The notes below the pieces were generated by a model, which did not search any database, had not been told where the DNA came from, and worked only from the letters and a program-made list of their open reading frames with translations. From Sweltsa coloradensis (lineage: Eukaryota > Arthropoda > Insecta > Plecoptera > Chloroperlidae): a DNA stretch of 64,000 nucleotides. Positions 45,312-58,200 of the stretch are shown here, piece by piece. A program made the position numbers and the translations under genes. The DNA lies in assembly GCA_024449915.1 (NCBI GenBank), contig JAMZAV010002028.1, positions 1 through 64,000 of the forward strand. Reading direction: 5' to 3'. Numbering within the stretch: the first letter of the stretch is position 1; each line of letters begins with the position of its first letter.

Positions 45312-45382
45312 GGTACATCACATGTGTCACATAATATGTGACACATGTGATGGTGGTTATTCCCATATTATGGGAATAACCT
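45312..45382. repeat. Two adjacent perfect palindromes
   Basis: CATCACATGTGTCACAT/ATGTGACACATGTGATG, followed by GGTTATTCCCAT/ATGGGAATAACC; both are fold-backs of LINE-B ORF2 sequence. Confidence 0.9.
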
Positions 45383-45548
45383 TTTCTCTGATTCCGTGAG
45401 TTAGACGTGTGTGGCCTATACGAAGTCTAGACAATACCACCTCTTCTCTACGTGAGAGTCGAGACATAGGAGGACGAATGTTTTATAAGTCAGTGTGGGC
45501 ATCACACTACGCAATTTGTTATTTTGCACCAGGAAGATGAAAACCGTT

Positions 45549-45950
45549 CCGACGACGACGAGTGAAACTAGGGCGCTTCAACCGTCAGGTCATAATGCGC
45601 CACTTTATCCTAAGGGATATAGCGAGGAAAGTCCCTTTATGGTCAGAACCAGTCACAGGTAGGGGAAGGAAAGGGGGGGGGGTCTCACGTAGCTGTCGTC
45701 ATCGACTCTGTCATTGATCGTGGAATGATGTCGTCGTCGTCGGGGAGGTCGTCAGGGGAAGGGGGAGGTGTAAGCGATAAAAGTAATATTAAAAGCAAAA
45801 GAAAAATATTGAATAACATTTTGATAACTAAATTACTTTGAATGAGAAATTAAGAAAGTTTGTCGCCGTTATCATATGATAGATTTTGTTCGTATGATAA
45901 GGATCGTTTAAATTGCGTGCCCAAGGCATCATATTTGCTATCAGACCAGT
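45549..45950 (-). mobile_element. LINE-B/SINE-A chimera
   Basis: Begins with the LINE-B end (CGACGACGACGAGTGAAACT), switches within the shared GCTTCAACCGTCAGGTCATAA block to SINE-A body (to ~45770), then returns to LINE-B 3' UTR. Confidence 0.7.
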
Positions 45951-46218
45951 TATTGAATTATAAACCCCAATTCATTAACATTTAGGCTCTCATTGTCTGT
46001 AACAAGCATTTTTTATGCTCGCGTTGAAGAAATAAAATACATTCGGTTATAATTTCGAATTTGCGTCAAGCTAGAATTTATGTGAATGAGAACATTTGAA
46101 GAATAAACAAACTTTTATATGTATTCAGCCGTAAATTACTTTTAAAACAAGCAAGGTCACGGAAAACCGCATAACAAGAAGCTAAGCTACTTTATCAACA
46201 GATTACCGAAGGAGGTTA

Positions 46219-46395
46219 TAACGACGGCGTGAGAGACTAGGGCGATTCAACCAGTTAGGTCATATTGCGCCGCCTGTGATGAGTTTGTGGTGTGTTTCAT
46301 GATTATAATGTTTTAAAAAGAAAAAGAAACAATGGAAATGATGGAAATAGGAAAAGAAAAATTATGTTTATGAAATCAATCATGAACTGTTTATG
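46219..46395 (-). mobile_element. LINE-B 3'-end copy
   Basis: AACGACGGCGTGAGAGACTA start; 3' UTR only. Confidence 0.75.
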
Positions 46396-46405
46396 ATGTG
46401 AATTT

Positions 46406-46549
46406 TTTGGTTTATTTGTAGAAAGGGCGCGTCAACAGTTAGGTCATAATGCGCCACTCTAGCCCAGGTGCGAGTTGGACATTTTCTCTTGAATCGCCTT
46501 GTTTGATTAGCAGGGCCATGCTCTGGGATAATTCTAACCCGTTGTAATG
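46406..46549 (-). mobile_element. SINE-A with large internal deletion
   Basis: Tail hairpin joined directly to the head (GGACATTTTCTCTTGAATCG); body absent. Confidence 0.75.
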
Positions 46550-46565
46550 GAATATATTAAACCAA

Positions 46566-46905
46566 TTGTGTCATTGTCATCGTCGTCGGGGAGGTCGTCA
46601 AGGGATCGGGGAGGTGTCATGGGGGTCAGAACCAGCCACGGGTAGGGGCAGGAATGGGGGGTTCTCACGTCGCTGTCGTCATCGTCTTTGTCATCGTTCG
46701 TGTTGTCATGGTAGTCGTCATCGTCGGGATGTCGTAAAGGGAAGGACAAGGTGTCCCCGACGAAGATTGCCAGAGCTCGCTTCTAGTTTCAGGGAGTAAT
46801 ATACTCCTCTTACTAGCTGATGTTTGCGAGATAGACTTTTTCTCTTGAATATGCTTTTACGATTAGCAGAGCCATGCTCTGGGCCAATTCCACCCCGGTG
46901 TAATG
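46566..46905 (-). mobile_element. SINE-A copy, rearranged
   Basis: A body fragment (46566-46618) is fused to a second body plus head (46619-46905, ending CCAATTCCACCCCGG); tail absent. Confidence 0.75.
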
Positions 46906-47164
46906 GAATATCTTTAGCCCATGCGGGACATTACTACTGTATGAGTTCGCTCGAGGCTCCCACCCTTAACCTAACAGGTTTCACCGCAAAGTGCGGGACG
47001 AAGTAATGACCGGCTACGGGTAAGAATGTTCTATCACACAGCGCCCAGACGGGTAACTGAGGTAACTAAAGCGGACACGCAGCTCTCGAGGCGGAAATAC
47101 ATTCCAGAGTTAAATTGCTTCGAGGAACCTTAGTGCGAGAACTGGCACACTTTGCTGGTGGACT

Positions 47165-47645
47165 GGGGTCGAGTCCAGTGTGGCGCTGCTAACCTCCCCC
47201 TGTCCACCACTGGGGTAGAGTCCAGTGTGGCGCTGCTAACCACCCCCTGTCCGCCACTGGGGTCGAGTCCAGTGTGGCGCTGCTAACCTCCCCCTGTCCG
47301 CCACTGGGGTCGAGTCCAGTGTGGCGCTGCTAACCTCCCCCTGTCCGCCACTGGGGTCGAGTCCAGTGTGGCGCTGTAACCTCCCCCTGTCCACCACTGG
47401 GGTAGAGTCCAGTGTGGCGCTCCTAACCACCCCCTGTCCGCCACTGGGGTCGAGTATAGTGTGGCTCTGCTTACCCCCCCTGTCCGCCACTGGGGTCGAG
47501 TCAAGTGTGGCGCTGCTAACCACCCCCTGTCCACCACTGGGGTAGAGTCCAGTGTGGCGCTCCTAACCACCCCCTGTCCACCACTGGGGTCGAGTCCAGT
47601 GTGGCGCTGCTAACCTCCCCCTGTCCGCCACTGGGGTCAAGCCCT
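47165..47645. repeat. 47-bp minisatellite, ~10 units
   Basis: GGGGTCGAGTCCAGTGTGGC + GCTGCTAACCTCCCCCTGTC + CRCCACT. Because 47 is not a multiple of 3, all frames cycle; the 74-95-codon frames are artefacts. Located downstream of rsph3. Confidence 0.95.
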
Positions 47646-47866
47646 CTGAATCATCATCGCGTGATCTCAGCGGTCAAGACTTGACTTAATATCCCGTTAT
47701 AACACCCGGCTAGAAACAGCCCAGATCAATGATAGACGCTCAACTCAGAGGCCAACTGAAAGTAGATATTTAACCGTTCTACGTTATCCCCTGACATTAT
47801 TTGACTGTAAAGCCACTAGACTGAAATATTTCTTAATTTCTTCACTGAGTAGTTTGAAAACTTTGT

Positions 47867-47965
47867 TTGACGACGACTTGAGAAACTAGGGCGCTTCAAC
47901 CTGGATATTGAAAGATATGTTACGTTTAAAGGCATAATATTTGGTACATACTGCTAATATATGAT
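47867..47965 (-). mobile_element. LINE-B scrap
   Basis: GACGACGACTTGAGAAACTA and AGGGCGCTTCAACC, then internal deletion to CATAATATTTGGTACATACT. Confidence 0.65.
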
Positions 47966-48726
47966 ATGTACGATAATGTCCACCCTTTGTAAATCAGTTG
48001 TAAATGAGTGCACACGCACATCAAACACGTTTCAAAGCGTGCGTGCTTGTGTACATAGAGGAGTGTGTGCGATTATAGCGAACCTACTGGTGCGATCTAC
48101 CTGCCACCGCATGAACTAAGTGTGAGTTAGCGCGAGCTTCCCATAGTAGCCTACAAAACTCGTCACGTGATAACATTCTGACTTGAAGGCGCCCGCATTC
48201 GTGGAACAACAAACTGAATAATGCGGCGTTATTACAGAATATGGATTCTAAGAATAATTGGCTTTCTATTTCCGGGTTTGCACTGATTGGATGAAGGGTT
48301 CACCCAACACCTGGAGAACACCTCGCCCGTCCCGTCGTGAGTTCCACAAGGAGCTGTGCAAGGACCTTTATTATTTATAACTATCCTAGACGTCTAAACA
48401 CAATGTTGTCACTGAGTACGAACATCACAGATGTCCACAATTATTTAAGATATATTTATAAGTCTAAAGATAAAACATACTTCCATTATTAGGGGTGTTT
48501 TGTGCCCCAAAATATACTACATCCCCGGTATCCGTAAAAAGTACACGATGTGCATCGCTGTTTTAAAAAATGTCTTACACTTTTGCCTATTAAATGAACT
48601 ATTTGTGAAATGCAAATCTGAAATATTTTGCTTCCTACGATTTTTCGTTTACTAGAATGAGGAGAGAATTTGGCACTGGCAAAATAAAAATACCGCAATA
48701 TATTGGTGTATGTCGGGATCATTTAC

Positions 48727-48830
48727 TGACGACGACGTGAGAAACAAGGGAGCTTAACCGGTCCGCCTGTGATAATTTTAATTATAATTATGAAATTATT
48801 GTTGATTTGATGATTATGGTTTCGAAGCAG
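48727..48830 (-). mobile_element. LINE-B scrap
   Basis: GACGACGACGTGAGAAACAA then a shortened tail (GGTCCGCCTGTGATAA). Confidence 0.65.
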
Positions 48831-49100
48831 TTTCATAATGTAATAATATGATTATTTCCCGACACGATTGAGTCTTCCCGAATCGGTTTTCGGTGTAATC
48901 AATTTATCGGCACGCGTCTTTGCGTACTCGATTATTGTTCAATTATTAAAAATCAATAATTTCAAACGATAATTGACTGATTATTAAACGTGCTCGATTA
49001 TCGGTAACGTTATACTTATCAAGAAGGTAGAAGGTAGCATGAATGGCATCATGAATCTTGGTATCTTCTCTTCTTCATTTATGTCTACAACGTCAAGTTC

Positions 49101-49234
49101 CTAGCCCGTCTCTCTCTTGGGCAGCACCCTGCTCCCCTCCTCCTCGCTGTCTTCAAGGTCAAGCTCCTTCCCCTCTTCTTCGCTCATCACTCGGTAGATC
49201 TCGGCTCTCGTCTCTAGGATCTCCCGCACGATGT
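49101..49234 (-). CDS. rsph3: rsph3 last coding exon
   Basis: Acceptor TTGGCAG|ACATCG completes Asp; IVREILETRAEIYRVMSEEE, acidic tail, TAG at 49103-49101. The LINE-B 3' end lies 38 bp upstream of the acceptor. Confidence 0.88.
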
Positions 49235-52200
49235 CTGCCAACATAAGGCAACACAATGAGCGGTCACGATGACTGACGACGACGTGAGAAACTAGGGCGC
49301 TTCAACCGGTTAGGTCATATTGCGCCGCCTGTGATATTGTAAGTTAATAAAATGAGTTTTTAGAGTGTTTTTGATGATGATTTCATTGTTTTCTTAGTTT
49401 AAAAAAGAAAATCAAACGATTAAGATTTATAATACCATAAGAAAAAAAAATATGATTAACAAATTAAATGCGTTTGATGTGAATTCAATATGGTCAAATA
49501 AATTACTTTGAAAGAAAAATTCAGACAGTTATTGCCATGATTGGGAGAGATCAAATTGCGTGCGAAAGGCATCATATTTGGTACATTCCGCTAACATAAA
49601 TTATGTACGGAGAAGTAGGCCAACTTTGCATGTGTCACTTCTGGTGACAACCTTTTCTCTAATTAAGAGATATTCTTGAGTAAGACGTGTATGGCCTATT
49701 TGAATTAGGGGCAATACCACCTCCGCTCTACGTGAGAGTCGAGAGGCAGGAGGAAGAATCAAGTGATGAGGTTGAGGAAGTAAGACCACCACCTAGTGAA
49801 GCGCATCACTAGTTTCATCCCATGCAATTTGCAACTTCAATATCAAATAAACCATCACGGACGTGAAATGTTTCTAATCAAGCAGTTTACTGGCATTGGC
49901 ATATTGATAAAACAAGCACATCAAAAGTTAGAAATGGATAAATTCACTTGACATCATTGTACTGGAAGGTTTAAAAATTATCTTCATATATGCTATTGGA
50001 AGGGTACTTAACGAAAACTAAAGCACACATTTTTATTATTTATTATGAAAAACGTTTGTGAATGTGGTTTTGAGACTAACTTCATGGACAGAAATTGAGT
50101 AATTGTCTTGATTTTATTAATTTTCTATACAAGCCGTTAACACGATTGTTTGCCACCACACTCTTGTGAAAGTTTTTAAAGCTTGACATCACCACCTACC
50201 TCGGCCAATCAGAGCCTAGGCTTCGTGACGTACCTGTGAGGATGTCCTTGCTGTTGACCATGTGGTTCATCTCACTTCCCACCTCCAACATCAACCAGGG
50301 CATCAGTTCTTCCTCTCCATCTGAAACAGTGGTGACGTCATCATACGGGAACCACATTAGAAGTCAGTATTGATACCGGTTTCCTGTTCATCAATGATAT
50401 CCTTATAAAACGACGACGTGAGGAACTAGGGCACTTCAACCTGTTAGGTTATATTGCACCGCCTGTAATATTAATAATTATTGAAATGAGTTTATGGTGT
50501 GTTTGATTTTGTTTTTGTTTATTTGGATTAAGGACGCGTCAACCGTTAGGTCATAATGCAACACTCTAGCCTAAGGGGGGGGGGGAGAGAGGAGGGGACC
50601 ATGCTGGTCAGAACCAGCCACGGGTGGTTGTATTGTTTTCTTAATATTTCAATGGTTAATACCGCCTTTCAAACAGCTAAAACATTGCACCAATGCTGTC
50701 TTGTAAATTCTGCTCCCTGTCCGACACAAAGATGTTGGAATTGTATATAGTAGGTCTAGATGACGCATGAGCGCTGCTGTACCTATTGCTAATTTTTCGG
50801 CGCCCGGCGGCCATTGTGGGGGCATCGGTCATCTGCACCGCCGTCTGGATGTCTGTAAAGGTACTACTTTTACATACATCCAGACGGCGGTGCAGCTGAC
50901 CACAGTCCACTAGATACTTATACTGAGCAGCAGTGTTAGGTATCTAGGTGACCAATGCCCCCACAATGGCCGCCGTTCCCGTGTTGAATTAGCAATAAGT
51001 TTCCGTAGACTGCCGCTATGGAGTGCTAGGGCCTTGGTCCGACATGATACCTAAGTAATCGACTCGACTTAACGTTAGGCCTGTGACAAATTAAAGAGCA
51101 AAGTTTAAATTTTAAGGTCACCAAATTCACTCATCGGTCACTCATCGGTTCTATATTCTAAAGGTCGCGAAACCGTTAGGTCAATATTCCTTACTTTGTA
51201 ATAAAAGATTCCTGTCAGAAGATTATGGTGAAAGTAAGTTACAAGTTGCTCCCCTCAAGTATCGCCATGTCTGGCCTGGCACGCGTCGCGTGTTCTGATT
51301 GGCTGCTCGGACTGCGCTCGTGCATGCGATCACGTGCACGAGGTTGAAACACGCAACAATTAGCCGCCAATAGTTGGGCCGTGCATTGCGGCTCGTTTAG
51401 CGACCACGCTTCAGCGGTGCTCGAGCGCTGGGTGACTTCACTGTGCGCAGTTATGCGTCAACCGTTTATAGCCTAGGATGTGGGGAGGTAGATTGTCCTA
51501 TGCTGGTCAGATTCATTTAGATTCATTAATGTAAAGGTCGTCTCAACCGTTGGTTCATAATGCGCCACTATAGCCTAGGGTATATATGGATGAAAGTCTC
51601 TTGCTGGTAAGCACTGGCCACGGGTAGGGGGACGATGGGAATAAGATCGCTTCTACTTTCGGGGAGTAATACAATTCCCTACTTACTAGCTGATGTTTGT
51701 GAGACGGACTTTACATATTTCCTCGCCTCCTATGACTTTCTCTAGGCCAAAACTGGGTTAAGTCTACCCCGGGCCCAACGGACGGGTGTGTGCATGGTTT
51801 CAAACAAGTGTAGTGTCAGTCAGCCGAGCGAGCAGCAGTCTGCATGTCGGTTGTCCTCTTAAGAGGGTATGCTGAGGCTAGAACGGAGGCGAGTTTAGGC
51901 GCTCAGCTTTCTGGCTTTTTCGGGTAAACGGTTTATAACACCATTATCAAATTTCACACTAACTTTTATAAAGAATAAATCTATGTTATCCATTATGCAT
52001 ATTCCTAAATTAATTCATTGATTTTGAATTAAAATTGAGTGAATTCACCAAAATTTACTCAATTTTGGTCAACTTCGGGAATTTATTTTCCAAGTGAACA
52101 GATTTTTTAAACTCAAATTTGCATAATGGATAACAACGTATAAATCTATGTCTATGTGAACGGACAGGTCAATTTGGTTTTATCGTAAGATAAACGGTTT

Positions 52201-55200
52201 GGTGGGAATTTCCAGAATTGTAATCCATGTTTTGGATTTCCCATTTTTTCACGTTTGGACTTATGTCTCGCAATGGATCTTTAAGGCTTATTTTGTGCAA
52301 CCAATTATGAATATCAATATAAAAGTACTTTATTAACATCCATTAAAAATTTGGTAATGATATTACCAACCGTTCAGCAGAAATCATCAACACCTGTTTG
52401 CGCGCATTTGAGTTGGGCCAAGCTCAGCGTACCCTCTTAAAAGAACAACTCCAGTATCCTGACGATCAATGAGACTCTCCTGGCTCTACCTAATATTGCG
52501 CCTTCTGTCTCGCTCTCTGCAAGGAGTGGGCGGGGCTATAGTTGCGAGGTGAGTAAGTGAACACCTATTTCGGGCCCCACATTTCGTGTTGTCCGCCGAC
52601 TTGTTCCTTCAGGCATCGCGTGAATATTTGGCGCCCTTGGTCTTGGGAAACCCCGTGCGTTGACAGTGGCCTTGGAGCTAGTCCTTCGACCACGACATAC
52701 GTGAGAATCTAGTTGCTTTCGTTCATTTGGATTAAGGGTGCGTCAACCGTTAGGTTATTATGCGCAACTCTAGCTTGGGAATGTGGGGAGAAAAGTCACA
52801 TCATGGTTAGAACCAGCCACGGGTAAACACGTAAAGTAGAAGAGCAGGAAAGGAAGGGTTCTTATGTCGCGGGTCGTCATCGTCTTTTTCATCGGTCGTG
52901 TTGTTATGGTCGTTGTCGTCGTAATAGAGGTCGTCAAGGGAAGGGGGAGTCGTCCCCGACGACGACCGCCGGAACTCGCCTCTAGTGTCAGGGAGTATTA
53001 TACTCCCCTACGTACCAGCCTATGATTGAGAGATGGACTTTATCTCTTTTTTCTCATGAATTAATTAATGAATGAAGTTAACTGGAAACTTAAAAACCCA
53101 ATTCATCTTATTTCTTACGAAATGTTGTTATTTTTTGTTTGGACAAAGAGATAACAAAAATGCGTCAAGTTTGAATGGCGTGTTTTGTTCGCATATGTTT
53201 GTAAAATAATCCACCAGTCTAAACTCTACCTATACTCAATGGACCAATTTAATTTAGCGCACTCATCACTTCCGAGTTTTTGATAGTTCCAAAGTTTCCA
53301 ACAATAATAGGCTAAAGTAAAGTAGAAGTATTTTATACATAATTCCTTATAAATTAGTCTGAAATCAATAAGTTAACATCACAAAGATGTCTCACCTAAA
53401 CCAGTATAGAATGTTATCATGTTGTATTGTATGATGTTTGCTGTCAAAACACTTTGTTTGAAAAGTTAATATGATTAGTATGGCTTCAGTAAAATATCCA
53501 TTTTGAGTAAGTGGCCGAAGAATACAAGACATGGGAGTTCACACTTCTGCCAGAGTTGTGCTCATAGCATACCTATTAACAATTGAACGTTCTTCGTGCG
53601 ATTGCGATTTAACTATCAAGCAGGCAAAAGTTATGGAAAGAATTATAGATTACTTAAAAGTAAAATGCGTGAATATTATTCACTCGGAAGATTTGAACTT
53701 TAATTACGCTGATATTCTGAAAACTCAGCGCGGTCTGTCTGATCTCGGCATCTCATCGGCCGTGATCAACACGACGTCCGTCATCGACAACGACCACCGC
53801 CTTGTAACAACCTGCAACAAACCGCTTCACGTGAGCTTTGAGGGAACCGAGGCGAGGACACGGTTTAAACTGTTGTCAGCATCGAAGAAACTTTCAGGAG
53901 GGATGTGGTTATTTTTCCTTGAAGTTTCCACGAATCTAGACGAGTATTTCCTGGACATCAACATCCCGTTTGACTGTGAGTTCATCGTGGCCGCCCCACT
54001 GGACACAGATGGACGCGTCGGCTTGACCGAAGTATATCAAGTTGCTGAACAATCTCCTCTCCAGAAGTTTTCATTTGGCGAGTCAAGATTTCTCGAGGAT
54101 CTCGACTGGCCAAACTTCTATGAGAGACGGAGCAGCTTCAAAGGTGTCGTCTTGAAATCAAGCATAAGCTCGTGGTATCCTCCATACCTCTTCATTTCAT
54201 ATGACTCGTATACGAATCGAATTCTGGCAACAGGATTGCACGGTGAGGTTTGGAATACCTTCGAGCACAACATGAACTTTAAAATTGAACACAAAATCCC
54301 GGACGATAACCATTGGGGAAGCCAGTTCGAGAACGGTTCTTGGAGTGGTATGATCGGGGACATTCTTCGCAACGAGGCGACTGTGACGGGGGTCGCGCTC
54401 ACCATGACACCGGCGCGATTTCCCTTTCGTAGCGTTCACTTTCCCACTATTTGATAATTACGTTAAAGTATACATACGTCAGCCAAACATTCCTGCGTCT
54501 GTTATGAACCTAATGTCTCCATTTAGTCTTCATTTGTGGCTGGCCTTTTTCATCAGCGTTATTAGTTTGTCCGCCATCTTAGCTCTACTAAACAAAGAAG
54601 ATGGTCGACAATCTTTTAAAGACACATTGTTTCGTCTCTTCACTGCCGTGTTCTGCCAACAAGGCGCAGCAGACGACTCCAAAGCCTCCTCTATCCGTAT
54701 CGTGGTTTTCACTGCCCACCTGACTGGGATAATTATGTTAAGCAGCTACTCCTGCTTCTTCATATCCAGCCTGACAAACAACGAACACCCGTTGCCGTTC
54801 ACCTCCCTGGGTGGGCTGCTTAAAGATGGTACCTACTCTCTGGGTATGAATAAGGGCGGCCTCATTCACAGAGAGTTCAAGGAAGCCCAGGACAACCAGA
54901 GTGTTTTTAAACAGTTGTTTGAGAAACATATCGCCCCAGAACCAGACAACACACCCTTGACTATACAGGAAGGATTCTCTAGAGTGTGCAGAAGAAGATT
55001 TGCAATGGTAGCTGAAGAGGAAAACCCATACGTGATGGATATACACTGCAACTTGGTAAATTTGCCAAAGCCGTTTGCAAAACGAAGTTCCGCGCTTGTC
55101 TTTGCAAAAAACAGTCCATACGTTGGAATTTTTAACGTTAAAATCCTCAGGCTGATTGAAGGTGGTGTACTCAATAAACTGCGGAAAGATGCACTTCACA

Positions 55201-58200
55201 ACATATCATTTTCATTAGACGGTAAATACGAAACTACATTGCCATTTCAGAAGGTATCCCCTATTCTGATATTGTTATCGGTGGCGATAGCATGCGCTGT
55301 GCTGACATTCTCTCTTGAACACCTCGTGTACCATGGTCGTTTCCTACAGATAAGTGTTGAAAAGTTCCAAGTTTGAGGAAGAAAACAACCAAAAAGGTAT
55401 TTAAATGTGGTACTTTAAACTTAGAAGATCACAGATTTCACCAGCAATAATTTGAATGTAAATGCATTTTTCCCATCATCTAATTATATGAGTGCATTTG
55501 GTAATGATAAAAATGTAAAATTGCTCATTGTCTTAATCAATGTTTAACTTCCTTATGACGAGATCCGTTTTGACGTTTTTGTAAACGTACATTTTTTTAC
55601 CAGCGTTTGGTATTTACTGGCGATAAATGTTAGTAGACAGTGATGATGTTTTGTTTTGTTTGATTTGTTTTATTTCGTTTGTGAGAGTTAACACAACTTA
55701 GTGGAAATGCAAAGTATTTGATAGACGAGCAAGAGAGCGACGAGTTTGTTGTATCATGTTGCATTTAACTTAGTTGATGATGAAAACGACTCTTTGTTAC
55801 AAAACACTGTTTTAGTTGATTTGGTTTTAGGGCGCCAATCGTTAGATCAATATGCTCTTATACTTCAGCCTCGTATGGAATGTAGGATGACAGTTCAGTG
55901 CAGGACAGATCCAGCCACTGGCGCGGTCGTCTTCGACATCGTCTTGCTCCTAGTCCTCATCGTCGGGGTGGTCGTCAAGGGAAGGGGGAGAGTCCGCGAT
56001 GACGAAAGCCAGATAGTTCGCAAGTTTCTCTGGTTAAGAGATATCCGTGAGCTAGACGTGTTGTCTCCGAGTTGTAGAGAAAGCAACTCCCCCCCTCCGA
56101 CCTCGATAACAGTCCCAGTAATACATGTTGTGCTACGATCGCATTCTTCTTATATTCAAAATAAACACAACTGTTTGGTTTTAGGTAAATGCTTACACGC
56201 TCGCAACATTCCTTTGTATGCAATAATAACATTTTTGCGTCAAGTGTAACAAAACACTTGGCAAAAAAAACATCATTTTGGTTTATTTGGATTAAGGACG
56301 CGTCAACCGTTAGGTCATAATTCACCACTCTAACCTAGGGCGGGGGGGGGGAGGGAGGAGGGGCCAATGCTGGTCAGAACCAGCCACGGGTAAGAGGAGG
56401 AAAGGGGGTTCTCACGTCGCGGTCGTCATTGTCTTCGTCATCGTTTGTGGTGTTATTGTCGTCATCGTCGTCGAGGGGTCGTCAAGCAAAGGGGCAAGGT
56501 CCCCGACGACGATTGCCAGAGCTCGCCTCTAGATTCGGGGAGTAATATACTACCCTTCATACTAGCTGTTAGCTGATGTTTGCGAGGTGGACTTTATCTC
56601 TTTAAATCGCCTTTTACGATTAGCAGAGCCATGCTCTGGGCCAAATTCTACCCTGGACCCAGATGGGGGTTGTACGGTTAAAGGTACATCACATGTGTCA
56701 CATCTGGGAATAACCTTTTCTCTGGTTAAGAGATATCCGTGAGTTAGACGTGTGTGGCCTATTCGAATTCTAGATAATACCACCTCCTCTCGCCGTGAGA
56801 GTCGAGATGCAGGAGGACGAATTTTATTAGTTAGTGTGGGCATCACACTATGCAATTATTTACCCATTGTAAGTGTTGTCATTCAAAGGCTAGTCGACAG
56901 TAATGCATCGTTGTTTTGACGGTATTATTCGTTGTATTTGGTTTTTTTGTGTAAGTTTTAGGTTATGGTTTAAGGGGGCCTAGCTCTAGAACTGCACAGC
57001 TACAGTTCTCCTCACCCCACCCCGGACCAACATTCCTCCGCAGCCCCCGTGCTCTTCATACCCAAGTGTTTTATCTACTGATGTCGTGTCAGTCCCGATC
57101 ACGGCGACACGCTCAGCCCAGCCCTGGCCTGCATGTCACCGACCAGAATGTCAACATTGAAACTTTTATACTCCTCCAATCAAATGGTGGCCCATGAATT
57201 GTCAATGAAACCAAGACGACGTCCACGTAGACACGAACACGAGGTTTATCTTCCCTGTCTTGTCTGTCTCTACACATATTGATACTGTCGTGCTCACCAG
57301 CCTTCCTGCATACGTATTGACTTACACAATCATTTCATAAACGAAGTCCCATACATAATACATGTGAGAAACTAGGGCGCTTCAACCGGGTGGTTTATAT
57401 TGCGCCGACTGTGATTGTAATTTAATAAATTGAGTTTGTTGTTTGTTATGTTTTGTTTATTATTTGGATTAAGGACGCGTCAATAGTTAGGTCATAATGC
57501 ACCACTCCAGCCTAGAGGAAGTGGGGAGGTAAGTCTCATGCTGGTCAGAACCAGCCACGGGTAGAGGGTGGGAGAGGGGTTCTCTCACGTCGTGGTCGTC
57601 ATTGTCGTCGTCATCGTTTGTGATGTAACTGTCGTAGTCGAGGAGAGGTCCCCGACAGCAATTGCCAGAGCTCACCTCTAGTTTCAGGGTGTAATATACT
57701 TCCCTACATTCTTGCTAATGTTTGCGAGATGAACTTTGTCTCTTTCCTCGTCTTATCGATCAGCAGAGCCATACTCTGGTCGAAATTCTTCCCCAGGCCC
57801 AAACGGGGATGTAAGGACCTGTCTTAAGCTTGTCTGTTGAACTCTCTTAAAGGTCTCCTATGAAAGGAATTCATGTCAAGTCCACTCACCAACTTTCACG
57901 TCATCCAGCATGTATCCAGCCTCCTTCAAGCCTTCTAGCACAGAGGGCAGAGTCTCAGCCAGGTAGCGCTTCGTCAAGATGGCCGCCGCGTCGCTGTCTC
58001 TGTCATTCCTCTCACTCTGTGGACAGTAACAAATGTGTCAGATTGAGTAGATCATATGTTATCGTATGTTATCGTCACCGTCATCATATGATATAGGTTC
58101 TTCATATTAATGGGAGAGATGAAAATGCGTGTGCAAGTCATCACATTTTGGTACATTCTGCTATATGAAGTACGGTTAAAGGCACATCACATATGTGTCA

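Larger units (their letters stand above)
44381..45545 (-). mobile_element. LINE-B long copy with nested SINE-A and internal fold-back
   Basis: Segments 44381-44588 and 44968-45545. The LINE sequence continues exactly across the SINE. The ORF2 frame (minus) reads MLAECTKYEALRTQFDLSQL. A reverse-complement duplication at 45150-45382 disrupts it. Confidence 0.85.

Noticed and set aside
47165..47645. CRISPR-like array
   Set aside because: Units are contiguous 47-bp repeats without unique spacers, in a eukaryotic genome; the same holds for the 77-, 79- and 38-bp arrays.
54118..55199. Minus-strand frames up to 153 codons
   Set aside because: Shadows of the IR gene; the plus frames carry the membrane segments and ligand-binding motifs.
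57860..58096. 78-codon plus-strand frame
   Set aside because: Antisense of the rsph3 exon at 57890-58016, which has acceptor and donor on the minus strand.
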